A DNA stretch of 64,000 nt from Anaerocolumna jejuensis DSM 15929. GTDB lineage: Bacteria > Bacillota > Clostridia > Lachnospirales > Lachnospiraceae. Location: assembly GCF_900142215.1 (NCBI RefSeq), contig NZ_FRAC01000025.1, forward strand, positions 34,092 to 98,091. Direction: 5' to 3'. The position numbers were made by a program, and so were the translations under genes. The notes beneath the pieces are model-generated. The model had not been told where the DNA came from, made no database searches, and saw nothing but the letters and a program-made list of their open reading frames with translations. Positions 19,650 to 29,008 of the stretch are shown in pieces (the stretch's first letter is position 1; the number at the start of each line of letters is the position of its first letter).

Positions 19650-20498
19650 TTACTTTACTCCGGAATTATTCATGGAACCAAGCCCCTCCATAAAGTAGTT
19701 CTGACAGAAGAAGAAAATAATGAGTATCGGCAGCATATACATAATATCCGCAGCCATAAATAAATTCCATTGTGTTCCGTATGTACTGCTGGTCATACGT
19801 CCTACTCCCAAGGCCAGAGTCCATTTCTCCGGCTTGCTGATTACATACAGAAGGGGAGTGAGATAATCATTCCATGCTCCCTGGAACGCCTGGATGGCAA
19901 TTACCGTAATCAGCGGCTTTGACATGGGCGCTATGATGTGAACCAGAATCTGCAGCCTGTTCGCTCCGTCAATTCTTGCCGCATCGTCATAGGATTTCGG
20001 TATGGTAGTCATAAACTGCCTTGCCAGGAAGGTTTGAAACGGTGCACCCAAAAAGCCCGGAATAATCATGGGCCACCAGGTTCCATAAGCCCCCAGGGCT
20101 GCCCAAAGACGGAATACCGGGATAACTGTTACCATTCCCGGAATCATCATGGAACCAACGATCAGGTAGAACCATAACTTCTTCCCCTTAAATTTCAATC
20201 TGGCAAGAGCATATCCCACGCTCATACAGCTGCATATCTGGCCGATGCTGACAATGACGGATATAAACAGGGAATTCAAAAACTTTCTTCCGAATTTCAC
20301 CTTTGCCAGGCCTGCCGTAAAGTTTTCCCAATGGAACTCAGATGGTATCAGCTGAGGCGGTACTTTAAACACAGCGGCATTGTCCTTCAAGGCGGTTGTA
20401 AGCATCCACAGCAGCGGAAACAGCATAGGTATGCAGAATACCAGTATCAATACATATCGAGCAGTTAGATTTATCTTCTGCTTACGTTTCTTTCCCAT
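19650..20498 (-). CDS. Carbohydrate ABC transporter permease (MalG type)
   Basis: A 282-residue inner-membrane permease with six predicted helices and the cytoplasmic EAA loop, here DDAARIDGANRLQILVHIIAP. It pairs with the upstream MalF-type permease. GGAGG precedes ATG 20498 and only 14 bp separate the two permease genes, so they are co-translated units of one importer. Substrate inferred from neighbours to be an alpha-mannoside. Confidence 0.93.
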   Translation of the reverse strand: MGKKRKQKINLTARYVLILVFCIPMLFPLLWMLTTALKDNAAVFKVPPQLIPSEFHWENFTAGLAKVKFGRKFLNSLFISVIVSIGQICSCMSVGYALARLKFKGKKLWFYLIVGSMMIPGMVTVIPVFRLWAALGAYGTWWPMIIPGFLGAPFQTFLARQFMTTIPKSYDDAARIDGANRLQILVHIIAPMSKPLITVIAIQAFQGAWNDYLTPLLYVISKPEKWTLALGVGRMTSSTYGTQWNLFMAADIMYMLPILIIFFFCQNYFMEGLGSMNNSGVK

Positions 20499-20512
20499 TC
20501 CAGTTACCTCCG

Positions 20513-21409
20513 CTAATCATTTTCGTAATAAACAAAAGACTCAGACTTTTTAAAGATTAAAGCTGTAAATACCAGAATAATCAAAAAGAGTATCCATGAT
20601 TCCGCACAGGCACGTCCATATTTCTGATTGCTGAATGCATTTACATAAATATCATAATTAATAAAATTCGACGAATAATTAGGTCCTCCTCCCGTCATGA
20701 TCTGCGCCTCTGCAAAAGATTGCATGCAGCCGATTAAGCCTGTAATCAATTGCAGGAAAATAACCGGTGTGATCATAGGAAGGGTAACATATTTAAATTG
20801 TGCCCACCCTGTTGCCCCATCCAGGGATGCAGCTTCAAATATATCCGCAGGCACAGACTGGAGACCGCTTAAGAATATAATCATCATACCGCCTACTCCC
20901 CACCACTTTATAATACTTAGGGAAAACAGCACTACTTTTTCACTGGTAAGCCAGCCCACCGGTCCAATTCCAAGTTGTCCCAGTAATCCATTCAATAATC
21001 CCACATCGGACTTAAAAATAAACTGCCACAAAATAATGGCTGCCACTCCGGGAACAATGGTAGGCAAATAATAAATTACGCGGAACAGCTTGATTCCAGG
21101 TATTTTTTTATTTAACAGCACTGCCAGGGCAAGTCCCAGAACCAATGTAACAGGTACATTGATCAATGCAAACAGGAAGGTCACCTTAATGGATTTCCAA
21201 AACACCGGATCAATCGTTAACAAATACTTGAAATTTTTCAACCCCCGCCAGACAGGTGAATTGATACCATCCCAGTCACAAAAGGCACTGTACAGGGAAT
21301 AAAGCATCGGATATGCACACAGTACAGGAAACCCTATCAAAGTCGGTATCATAAACATATACGCCTGAAAGCCCTCTTTTCTCCAAAAAGGTTTCCCTTT
21401 TCTTTTCAT
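20513..21409 (-). CDS. Sugar ABC transporter permease (MalF type)
   Basis: First gene of the importer operon: a 298-residue permease with an N-terminal helix, five further helices and the EAA loop FEAASLDGATGWAQFKYVTLP. The open frame allows a TTG at 21427, but ATG 21409 has GGAGGAG nine bases upstream and is preferred. A strong promoter overlapped by an A/T-rich dyad lies about 80 bp upstream. Confidence 0.93.
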   Translation of the reverse strand: MKRKGKPFWRKEGFQAYMFMIPTLIGFPVLCAYPMLYSLYSAFCDWDGINSPVWRGLKNFKYLLTIDPVFWKSIKVTFLFALINVPVTLVLGLALAVLLNKKIPGIKLFRVIYYLPTIVPGVAAIILWQFIFKSDVGLLNGLLGQLGIGPVGWLTSEKVVLFSLSIIKWWGVGGMMIIFLSGLQSVPADIFEAASLDGATGWAQFKYVTLPMITPVIFLQLITGLIGCMQSFAEAQIMTGGGPNYSSNFINYDIYVNAFSNQKYGRACAESWILFLIILVFTALIFKKSESFVYYEND

Positions 21410-21473
21410 ACTCTTTTTCTCCTCCAATCTTAACCGGCTCCTTTCATAAATGATATTATGTCATTTCTTTAAT

Positions 21474-21514
21474 TAGTATAAACATATTATATATACTATT
21501 TAATATTATGTCAA
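21474..21514 (-). promoter_or_regulatory. Promoter and operator-like dyad of the mannoside importer operon
   Basis: On the minus strand TTGACA (21509-21514), a 17-bp spacer and TATAAT (21486-21491) match consensus exactly. The dyad TAGTATA-N11-TATACTA (21474-21498) covers the -10 box, where repressor binding would block initiation. The GntR/LacI-type regulator encoded next to it is the candidate ligand, by inference only. Confidence 0.7.
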
Positions 21515-22020
21515 TACATACTGCACAAATTATGCTCTAATTTTTTTGCTATTTTGAAATTTATTATTGATTATATGTTGTTTAAGCTTATCTTCAAGTA
21601 TTATTATCTATATTTTTTTCACTTTTCGCCTCCTCATAGTATCACTTTTCAATATATTATATCATTCAATCATGTTGTATATATCATTCGCTCATATTGT
21701 ATATATCATCTAAATTTAAATTTATGTTACATTAAATTGCAGAACTGTACCCGGCTGCAGGCAGCGCCTATTATAATTCCAACTTTTTGCGTTACATTTA
21801 TCTATACCCCCGATGCCATATTTATTAATATCGCTTTTTTCTTTTCTGCAGCTGAAGGTACCGGGTAGCTCAAGGCATTGTTATAAATGTAATCGAGCAA
21901 AAAGAGGATGTCCGTGCATTCATGCCATGTTAGTTGCCTATGCATTCATACCGAATAAAGAAAAATAATAAAATATGCGATATTATGGTAATAATTTTTT
22001 ACAAAAGCTTTTCAATATAA
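21515..22020. other. Gene-poor A/T-rich spacer
   Basis: About 500 bp upstream of the importer promoter without a credible gene. Open frames here lack ribosome sites and have low-complexity products. It contains short direct repeats of the type TTGTATATATCAT (near 21675 and 21698). Confidence 0.5.
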
Positions 22021-22191
22021 GAATTCAACCACTGCTGCACAACAAATTTTTATCGGGAAATCAATATTGAAATCAAGAGAATTCAAGAGATCAGAAAAAG
22101 CAAGAGTGCCGAGGGTATCGAACAACTATTAGAAGAGAAAGAGCAAAAAATACCGGAAGAAACAGCATATAAAAGCCTTCAATTGATGTAA
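22021..22191 (+). pseudogene. Orphan 3' coding fragment (helical, charged)
   Basis: A plus-strand frame of 56 codons between stop codons, with no start codon in a useful position. It reads like a real protein end: INIEIKRIQEIRKSKSAEGI, then EQLLEEKEQKIPEETAYKSL before its stop at 22189-22191. The family is not recognised. It looks like the C-terminal scar of a lost gene between the importer operon and its regulator. Confidence 0.35.
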
Positions 22192-22280
22192 ATCCAATTA
22201 ATGAAAGAGGGTTACCTGGGGACCAAGGGTGGTTTAGGCAAATATTCCCCCCCAAGAGATGGAATCCTTGGAGGGAAGAA

Positions 22281-22330
22281 ATAACACGCAAAACAGGCAC
22301 CTCAATATCAGTGCCTGCCTTGCGTGTTAT
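22281..22330. terminator. Long hairpin, likely terminator of the GntR-type regulator gene
   Basis: ATAACACGCAA pairs with TTGCGTGTTAT, and AGGCAC inside pairs with GTGCCT, giving a stem of about 18 bp with one small bulge. It starts 53 bases beyond the stop of the regulator gene. The T-tract is weak (TTCTTCC), so an operator or other role is possible. Confidence 0.55.
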
Positions 22331-22382
22331 CCGGCTCTCTTTTATCCCGGAGGAGAGGCCTCCTGTAACGCTGCTGCATCAT

Positions 22383-23519
22383 TCACAGACAGTTGTCATC
22401 CTTTGATACAGCTTCCTGTTCCACTATCTGGTAAGGTACCATAATAGTCTTGGAGCTTCCACTGCCATTCATTACTTCAATTAAGGTATCTACTGCAAGC
22501 TGCCCGATTTCGGCTTCCCCCTGTTTTACATGGGTAAAGGAGTATTGGCCGACTATATTATCATTACAGTCAAAGCATACGATTGGATACTTCTTATCCA
22601 GACCCTTATCAAAAAGACATTTATGCAAAATCTGCGCTATTCCGTATTCTGCTGCCAGAAATGCTTCAACATTCGGATGGTTTTCCAAATGGCGGAATAT
22701 CTTTTCCATGTCTTCCTCCATCAGCTCTTCAAAATGCTTGCTGGGCAAGGTAGCTCTTAAATCCGTAATCCAGTTACTATCATCCGTAATAATGCCGCAT
22801 TCGTTCATGGCCGAAACAAAACCTTTCTGCCGCTCCTGCAGAGTAGAAGTCTCATCCGCATCGGGCTTCACAAAACAAATACCACGGTATCCCGTGTCTA
22901 AAAGGTGCTTCGTCAATTCCTTTGCTGCCGCTATATTGTCAGTGCCAACATGAGGGACAGGAATTCCTTTCATCTGCCGGTCCACCGTTACCACCGGAAA
23001 ATGTTCTACTACCATTTGCAGGATTTTCGGATTATAATTCTCATCCTGGGAGCACATTATAATCATTCCTTCCACTCCCAGCTTCAAAAAATCATCAATC
23101 GCCCGAGATTCATTTTCAATGGAGCCATCACTGCAGCGCAAGACCATTGTAAGCTCCTTCCTCCGGCATTCACGCTCAATACTGTTTAGCAGCAGAGTAC
23201 CAAAACCATTTCCAAAGCCCTCTAAAATAACCCCAATCAAGCGTATCTTACCAGGATTTCCATAGATGATATCCGATTTTTCTTTTACCGTTTCTGCTTC
23301 ATCCTGTCCGGTCACAAAGGAACCCTTTCCGGCCATCCGCACAATTTTCCCTTCTTCTGCCAGCATTTCCAGGGCCTTTTTACTCGTTATCCTGCTGACA
23401 TTATACTGCTCGGTCAGCTCCTTTTCAGAAGGGATTCTTTCTCCCGGCTTATACTTTCCTCCAGCAATTGCACCGGCTATGTCAATATAAATCTGTTCAT
23501 AAAGTGGCGACTGTTTCAT
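22383..23519 (-). CDS. GntR-family regulator with LacI-type sugar-binding domain
   Basis: A 378-residue regulator of the AraR type. Residues 1-70 are a GntR winged helix (PLYEQIYIDIAGAIAGGKY, then SEKELTEQYNVSRITSKKAL), and about 90-375 form a periplasmic-binding-like sensor (GVILEGFGNGFG, VTVDRQMKGIPVPHVGTDN). The expected inducer is a sugar from the mannoside pathway. It lies between the importer operon and the long GH38 gene and probably represses both. The ribosome site (AAAGGA) is unusually far from ATG 23519, so translation may be weak. Confidence 0.9.
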   Translation of the reverse strand: MKQSPLYEQIYIDIAGAIAGGKYKPGERIPSEKELTEQYNVSRITSKKALEMLAEEGKIVRMAGKGSFVTGQDEAETVKEKSDIIYGNPGKIRLIGVILEGFGNGFGTLLLNSIERECRRKELTMVLRCSDGSIENESRAIDDFLKLGVEGMIIMCSQDENYNPKILQMVVEHFPVVTVDRQMKGIPVPHVGTDNIAAAKELTKHLLDTGYRGICFVKPDADETSTLQERQKGFVSAMNECGIITDDSNWITDLRATLPSKHFEELMEEDMEKIFRHLENHPNVEAFLAAEYGIAQILHKCLFDKGLDKKYPIVCFDCNDNIVGQYSFTHVKQGEAEIGQLAVDTLIEVMNGSGSSKTIMVPYQIVEQEAVSKDDNCL

Positions 23520-23680
23520 TTCTTATTTCGAAATCCTTTCTTAAACCCTTTTCACATCACACACTTTGAGGAATGTGATACCATATTTTAACGAAACGTA
23601 TATTTCCATTTTAGCACAAGTAACCATTTCTTACAATTATTTTCATTCCCAGCCTAAAACCAATGTATTTCGCAGGTTTC

Positions 23681-26600
23681 CTAGGACTGTGTTTTATAAA
23701 CAACCTTTAAGGTTATAATCTCATAGGGCTTAACAGGTAGTGTGACCTGTTTTGTATTCTGTGCAATTATCTGTTCTTCTTCCTCCAGCATAGAGCATAC
23801 CGCCACCCTCTCCGCTGCTTCCGGCAGGGTCAGTTTTAGTTCACTGCGCTGATTGTAATACTCATACAGACGTAATATCTGCACATTTTCCTCCATTTCC
23901 TCCGGAGCTTTCACCACTTCCAAAATAACATTTTCGCAGTCCGGCACAGCCATACTGTAAACAACCGGCTTATTCCCCTCTTGCTTGGTCTTGACACCTG
24001 CAAAAAGAGGATTATTCAGTTCATAGGCCTCCTTCACCGTGCCGCCGGTACGAAAATCACCTTTATGAGGATAGAATGAATAGATAAATTCATGCTTTTC
24101 TTTATCAGCGGATGGATTGGGGCTTGTTGCGGACTTCAACAGAGACAGCCCGATAACACCATCATGGACATGACACCCATATTTGCAGTCATTGAGCAGG
24201 CTTACACCATAATTATTTTCATGAATATCCAGCCATTTGTGGTGACACACCTCGAAACGCGCAGAATCCCAGGAGGTATTATAATGTGTGGGTCTGGTTA
24301 CATTGCCGTACTGTATTTCGTAATCTGCTTCATTACTGTGTATATCCACAGGGAACAAAGCCTTTAGGAAAATATGATCCTGTTTCCAGTCAATTTCCGT
24401 CTTAATGTCAATTCTTTCGCTGTCATGATACAGGAATATATACTGTGTTATGGAAGAATCCAGATATTTTCTTTCCACCTTCATGCAGACTCTTAAGTTT
24501 CCGCTTTCCACCACTTTCATTTCCGTTACATTGTCTATTTCCCAGCTTTTTTCCGTATAATAATTATTCACATCCCATGCATCCCAGTTGTGGGGCCGGT
24601 CTTCATAAGACATGATGACATTGCCGCATTCACCGGGTTTTAAGATCTCACGCTCATTCACCTTGTCATAAATCGAAAGGAACTGGCCTTTTTCATTAAA
24701 AGTTACCCGTATCCGTGAATTTTCCATACTGTCTTTTGAAATTCTAAGATGGGTTTCCGGCACACTGCCATCAGCCAGGGTATATACCTTATACCCTGCT
24801 GCCGGTACTGCTGATGCCCTGAATAAAATTCTGCCATCTGCCAGTTTTTCATAAGGATACAGATTTTCTCCGTCTGTGAGCTGTCCCTTTGCTGCAGCGT
24901 TTTCTGCCTCTGCCAATACATATCCCGTCCCATGAAAGCCATTGGGATTGAATACGACAATAGCACCTTTATCTGCCCCTATACTGTCCGTCAGAGAATT
25001 TACTGCCCTTTCCAAAAGCCTGTTCCCTCTTAAGAATAAATCTTCATATTCTTTTTTTGAGACCTCATAAACTTCTTCAATACTGGAGCCCGGCAGAATA
25101 TCATGGAACTGGTTCCGAAGCAGAAGTTCCCACAAGTCATCGAGCTGTTCTCTGGGATAAGCAGCCCCGTTAAGCCTGCTGTCCATCGCTCCGAATAATT
25201 CAATGTTATGTAAAAGAAATTCTGCTTTTCTGTTGTATTTCTTATTTCTCGCCATGGAAGTGTAAGTTCCTCTATGATATTCCAGGTAAAGTTCTCCGTT
25301 CCACTCCGGCAGGTACTGCTTTCCTTTTACTTCACCCTCCAGCTTATGAAAGAATTCATTTGACGAAGACTGCTTCGTCACAGGGCATCCCGGAATTCCC
25401 CTTTCCATCCTGCGGCCGGCCTCCAGCATTTCCCTGGTCGGCCCTCCGCCTCCATCTCCGTAGCCGTAGGCCATCAACACCTCTGAATTCAGGTATTTCT
25501 GCTGGTAACGCTGCCAGGAACCCTTTACCTGGGCAGGCTCCAGCATTCCATTATAGGTAGTAAAGAAGTTTTTGGATACCAGGCTCTTATCGTAATCACT
25601 GGCCGGAATAAAATGCGTCAGAACCTTGCTTCCGTCAATTCCAATCCAGTTGAAGGTGTCATAGGGCATTTTATTGAATTCATTCCAGCTGATTTTTGTA
25701 GTCATAAAATAGCGGATACCGGATTTTTGCATAATCTGAGGCAGTGCGGCAGAATAGCCGAATACATCCGGCAGCCATAAAACCTCATTTTCCTTCCCGA
25801 ATTCTTTTTTAAAAAATGCTTTTCCCTTTACAATCTGCCTGACCAGGGATTCCCCTCCGGTCAAGTTGCAGTCTGCCTCTACAAACATGCCTCCTTCGGC
25901 TTCCCATCTGCCTTCCTCTATCCGCTTCTTTATTTCCTCGTAAACAGCCGGCTCTCTTTCCTTTACAGCCTTATATAAATGGGGCTGGCTGGACATAAAG
26001 CGGTATTCCGGATATTCCTCCATCAGCCTCAGCACCGTAGCGAAGCTGCGCACGGCTTTATCCTTGGCTGTCTCCAGGGTCCACAGCCATGCGATGTCAA
26101 TATGGGTATGACCCACGCACCAGACTTCCTCTTTCTTTCTGCTGCATCTCTTTTCATAGAATTCTTTATCCAAATAGTCCTGTGCCTCTGCCAGAGATTC
26201 ATAATATTCCGCAGAATAAGCCTTGCGAAAATCCAAACGGTTCAAGGATTCGTTCAAGGTCAGCAGGATTTCATGAAATTCCTTTTCGTCTCCTTCCATT
26301 AAGCCTGCCACATCATAAGGAATTTTTACGTCATAATAGTACTTTTCCGTTTCCCTGTCCCTCACTGCAATTCTGGCATCCATCATGGAATGGAAGTGCA
26401 TTTTGCCCGTATACACACATAGTATAATATTATATACAGCGCCGCCTTTTCCCAGTTCTGTCAGAGTTATAGTCTCATGGTTCTCATCCATGCCCTGGCG
26501 GAGACTGCCGTTTACATATATCCGGAATTGAGGGCTTACCGTATCCCATCTGACCCCTCCGTAGTTATTAATAGCAAAGATAACCTTTTGCCCTTCATAG

Positions 26601-26827
26601 GCCTCCGGCAGTTCTGCCTGCATTCTGAAATAATAGTACGCATCCTCTCCGCCGCAATCCATGGAGCCAGGAAATTCAGTCCACTCCTTTTCTTCCAGCA
26701 GCGTCAAATCCTGTATTTGCTCTTTCAATATGACATACTCAATCCCGCTTATTTTTTGTGCATCTCTTTCGCTTAAGCCGGACAGGTGCCTCACAAGACC
26801 TCCTATCCTTTCTTTTAACATTACCAT
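23681..26827 (-). CDS. GH38 alpha-mannosidase (long form)
   Basis: A 1048-residue retaining alpha-mannosidase. Residues 1-230 form an N-terminal beta-sandwich domain. The catalytic domain begins at GHTHIDIAWLW, where H242 and D244 are expected zinc ligands, and the nucleophile should be D354 in WLPDVFGYSA. The C-terminal half is the beta-rich region normal for GH38. It resembles bacterial homologues of lysosomal or vacuolar alpha-mannosidase. ATG 26827 has AGGAGG six bases upstream. No signal peptide is visible, so it should cleave imported alpha-mannosides together with the short GH38 and GH125 enzymes. Confidence 0.93.
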   Translation of the reverse strand: MVMLKERIGGLVRHLSGLSERDAQKISGIEYVILKEQIQDLTLLEEKEWTEFPGSMDCGGEDAYYYFRMQAELPEAYEGQKVIFAINNYGGVRWDTVSPQFRIYVNGSLRQGMDENHETITLTELGKGGAVYNIILCVYTGKMHFHSMMDARIAVRDRETEKYYYDVKIPYDVAGLMEGDEKEFHEILLTLNESLNRLDFRKAYSAEYYESLAEAQDYLDKEFYEKRCSRKKEEVWCVGHTHIDIAWLWTLETAKDKAVRSFATVLRLMEEYPEYRFMSSQPHLYKAVKEREPAVYEEIKKRIEEGRWEAEGGMFVEADCNLTGGESLVRQIVKGKAFFKKEFGKENEVLWLPDVFGYSAALPQIMQKSGIRYFMTTKISWNEFNKMPYDTFNWIGIDGSKVLTHFIPASDYDKSLVSKNFFTTYNGMLEPAQVKGSWQRYQQKYLNSEVLMAYGYGDGGGGPTREMLEAGRRMERGIPGCPVTKQSSSNEFFHKLEGEVKGKQYLPEWNGELYLEYHRGTYTSMARNKKYNRKAEFLLHNIELFGAMDSRLNGAAYPREQLDDLWELLLRNQFHDILPGSSIEEVYEVSKKEYEDLFLRGNRLLERAVNSLTDSIGADKGAIVVFNPNGFHGTGYVLAEAENAAAKGQLTDGENLYPYEKLADGRILFRASAVPAAGYKVYTLADGSVPETHLRISKDSMENSRIRVTFNEKGQFLSIYDKVNEREILKPGECGNVIMSYEDRPHNWDAWDVNNYYTEKSWEIDNVTEMKVVESGNLRVCMKVERKYLDSSITQYIFLYHDSERIDIKTEIDWKQDHIFLKALFPVDIHSNEADYEIQYGNVTRPTHYNTSWDSARFEVCHHKWLDIHENNYGVSLLNDCKYGCHVHDGVIGLSLLKSATSPNPSADKEKHEFIYSFYPHKGDFRTGGTVKEAYELNNPLFAGVKTKQEGNKPVVYSMAVPDCENVILEVVKAPEEMEENVQILRLYEYYNQRSELKLTLPEAAERVAVCSMLEEEEQIIAQNTKQVTLPVKPYEIITLKVVYKTQS

Positions 26828-26889
26828 ATCAACCCTCCTGCATGACTTACGCATTACACGTCACATATCATTTATATATTGATATATAT

Positions 26890-26917
26890 ATTATATCCTT
26901 TTATTTGAAATTAACAA
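26890..26917 (-). promoter_or_regulatory. Probable promoter of the long GH38 gene
   Basis: TATAAT (26890-26895) on the minus strand lies about 60 bp before the start codon, with a weak TTGTTA about 16 bp upstream. The flanking A/T-rich GATATA...TATATC dyad overlaps the -10 box, as at the importer promoter. Confidence 0.45.
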
Positions 26918-27114
26918 CCATTAATTTTAGGGGAAATAAAAAGACGGTCAGAGAAGGCGGTTGGCTTGAGGTAAAAAGTTGATTTGGATATTAGCTTATG
27001 ATACAAGTAACAATGTTTGAATTTCATCTAACAAAAGCAGATACAGTAGAATTTTCCGCAGAACAAGCCTTTATCAGGCATAAGGATATCAGGCATAAGG
27101 GTATCAGAAAGTAC

Positions 27115-27160
27115 AACGGCACCCTGATTTGTCCCGTTTTGCATATCAGGGTAGGCCGTT
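27115..27160 (-). terminator. Hairpin downstream of glyS
   Basis: ACGGC-A-CCCTGAT pairs with ATCAGGG-TA-GGCCGT around a 16-base loop, starting about 25 bases after the glyS stop. A T-tract is nearly absent, so the call is moderate. Confidence 0.45.
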
Positions 27161-27184
27161 CAGATATTATAAATTAATTACTGT

Positions 27185-28555
27185 CTAAAATTGAAATTTA
27201 TCACGAAAGTAGCTTTCCAGCTCTGAATAAGGCAGCCTTATCTGCTCCATGGTATCCCTCTGCCTTACCGTCACGATTCCCTTTTCCAGGGTATCATCAT
27301 CTACAGTGACTGCATAGGGTGTTCCGATTACGTCACCTCTCCGATAGCGCTTTCCGATATTACCGGCATCGTCATAGGAAACCATATATTTTCTTTTTAA
27401 GCCCTTATATATTTCCAGGGCCTTTTCTGCATGGCGTTTCTTTATGAGAGGAAGGACATTGATTTTAACAGGCGCCAGAGAAGGGGACAGCCTTAATACC
27501 TGCCGGGTCTCCCCTTTCTCAAGCTCTTCCTCCTCCAGTGCTTCAAACAGCAGTGCAAGAACAATTCTGTCCAGTCCATAGGTAGATTCTATGATATAGG
27601 GTATATATTTTTCCTTTGTCTCTTCCTCAAAGTACTCTAGACTCTTTCCGGAGTATTCCTGATGCCTGGTAAGGTCAAAGTCCGTTCTGTTATGGGTTCC
27701 GTTTATTTCACCCCAGCCAAAGGGAAAAAGATATTCGATATCGCAGGCTGCCTTGGCATAATGGGCAAGCTTTTCATGATCATGGTGCCTTAGATGTTCT
27801 GTTTTAATCCCCAAAAATTCAAAGAACTGAATTCCATAGCTTTTAAAATACTCATACAGGGCTTCATCCTCTCCCTTTCTGCAAAAGGTCTGATATTCCA
27901 TCTGCTCGAATTCAATGGTACGGAAGGTAAAATTACCGGGAGTTATCTCATTGCGGAAGGCTTTTCCTATCTGGCCGATACCAAAGGGCAGCTTTGTTCG
28001 CATTGTTCGCATGACATTCAGGAAATTCACATATTCTCCCTGGGCATTTTCAGGTCTTAGGTAAATGGCAGCTGCGCCTTCCTCCGTCACTCCCCTCTGG
28101 GTGGCAAACATCAGATTGAACTGTCTGATATCGGTAAAGTCCGATTTCCCGCATTTGGGACAGGGAATCTGATTTTCCTTTATATAATGAAGCATTTCCT
28201 CCTGGGTCATGGTATCGGCATTAGCCTCACTGTTATATTCATTTATGAGATTATCTGCCCTGTGTCTGGTCTTGCAGCTCCTGCAGTCAAGGAGAGGATC
28301 CGAAAAGCCTGCCAGATGCCCGCTTGCTTCCCAAACCGCCGGATTCATTAAAATATCCGAATCCAGTTCATAGCTGTTATCCCAGGTCTGAATAAAGAAA
28401 TACCGCCAGGCATCCTTTATATTATTCTTAAACCTCGTTCCCAAAGGGCCGTAATCCCAGGTATTGGCAAGCCCTCCGTAAATCTCGCTTCCCCGAAAAA
28501 TAAAACCGTACTGGCTGCAATAAGCCATTAAATCCTCCATGGTAAATTTCTTCAT
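27185..28555 (-). CDS. glyS: Glycyl-tRNA synthetase, dimeric class II type
   Basis: Charges tRNA-Gly with glycine. The 456-residue enzyme is the eukaryote/archaea-like alpha2 type found in many Firmicutes, not the alpha2beta2 type. Landmarks are RGSEIYGGLANTWDYGPLG (motif 1 region), motif 2 FRNEITPGNFTFRTIEFEQM, a cysteine pair module (CRSC and CPKC), and motif 3 STYGLDRIVLALL. AAGGAGG lies seven bases before ATG 28555. Expression is under a glycine T-box directly upstream. Confidence 0.97.
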   Translation of the reverse strand: MKKFTMEDLMAYCSQYGFIFRGSEIYGGLANTWDYGPLGTRFKNNIKDAWRYFFIQTWDNSYELDSDILMNPAVWEASGHLAGFSDPLLDCRSCKTRHRADNLINEYNSEANADTMTQEEMLHYIKENQIPCPKCGKSDFTDIRQFNLMFATQRGVTEEGAAAIYLRPENAQGEYVNFLNVMRTMRTKLPFGIGQIGKAFRNEITPGNFTFRTIEFEQMEYQTFCRKGEDEALYEYFKSYGIQFFEFLGIKTEHLRHHDHEKLAHYAKAACDIEYLFPFGWGEINGTHNRTDFDLTRHQEYSGKSLEYFEEETKEKYIPYIIESTYGLDRIVLALLFEALEEEELEKGETRQVLRLSPSLAPVKINVLPLIKKRHAEKALEIYKGLKRKYMVSYDDAGNIGKRYRRGDVIGTPYAVTVDDDTLEKGIVTVRQRDTMEQIRLPYSELESYFRDKFQF

Positions 28556-28629
28556 TATAAAGCCTCCTTTTTAATTGTTTTTACGAAGCCTGAAGCCAGG
28601 ATGCAATAATGTCAGACTTTCAGATAAAT

Positions 28630-28912
28630 AAAAAAGCCCTAAGCAATCAATGATTGCTTAGGGCGAACGATATCTGTCCGTGGTACCACCTAAATTCAGG
28701 ATAACCTGCACTCTTGTTACGGCACGAGCATGCACTTTATGCCGCTTTCCCTGATAACGGTGGAAACTTCCGTTGGTCTCTACTTTGATTTCCGGTTCAA
28801 GCCACAGCTTAAGAGCGCCTTCCCTGTACTTTTCTTAAAGATTTGCACCAGCCATCTTCTCTCTGAAAGCAAAGTAACAGCTACTATCCTCTTTCATAGC
28901 CTTTTCGTATTG
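28630..28912 (-). ncRNA. Glycine T-box riboswitch of glyS
   Basis: A leader that senses uncharged tRNA-Gly by pairing. On the minus strand I see the Stem I AGTA motif, the specifier GGC (28817-28819) following GAA in the loop opposite it, the T-box core AGGTGGTACCACGG (near 28678-28691) and the terminator GCCCTAAGCAATCA...TGATTGCTTAGGGC plus six T residues (28631-28664). Upper and lower helices around the specifier loop pair as expected. GGC decodes glycine, matching the downstream gene. Confidence 0.95.
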
Positions 28913-28917
28913 GATGT

Positions 28918-28946
28918 ATTGTATCACAGCTCACGGGCAGAAGCAA
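28918..28946 (-). promoter_or_regulatory. Promoter of the glyS T-box transcript
   Basis: TTGCTT (28941-28946), 17-bp spacer, TACAAT (28918-28923) on the minus strand, placed just before the T-box leader. Confidence 0.6.
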
Positions 28947-29008
28947 GGGATGTTTTGTTTTTTCCACGGCAAGCGCATGAAGGAATTAATTGTAATTAAC
29001 CAGATAAA

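Noticed and set aside
26998..27177. A 59-codon plus-strand frame between the long GH38 gene and glyS
   Set aside because: No ribosome site, it runs through the glyS terminator-like hairpin, and part of it is a short imperfect repeat (RHKDIRHKGIRK).
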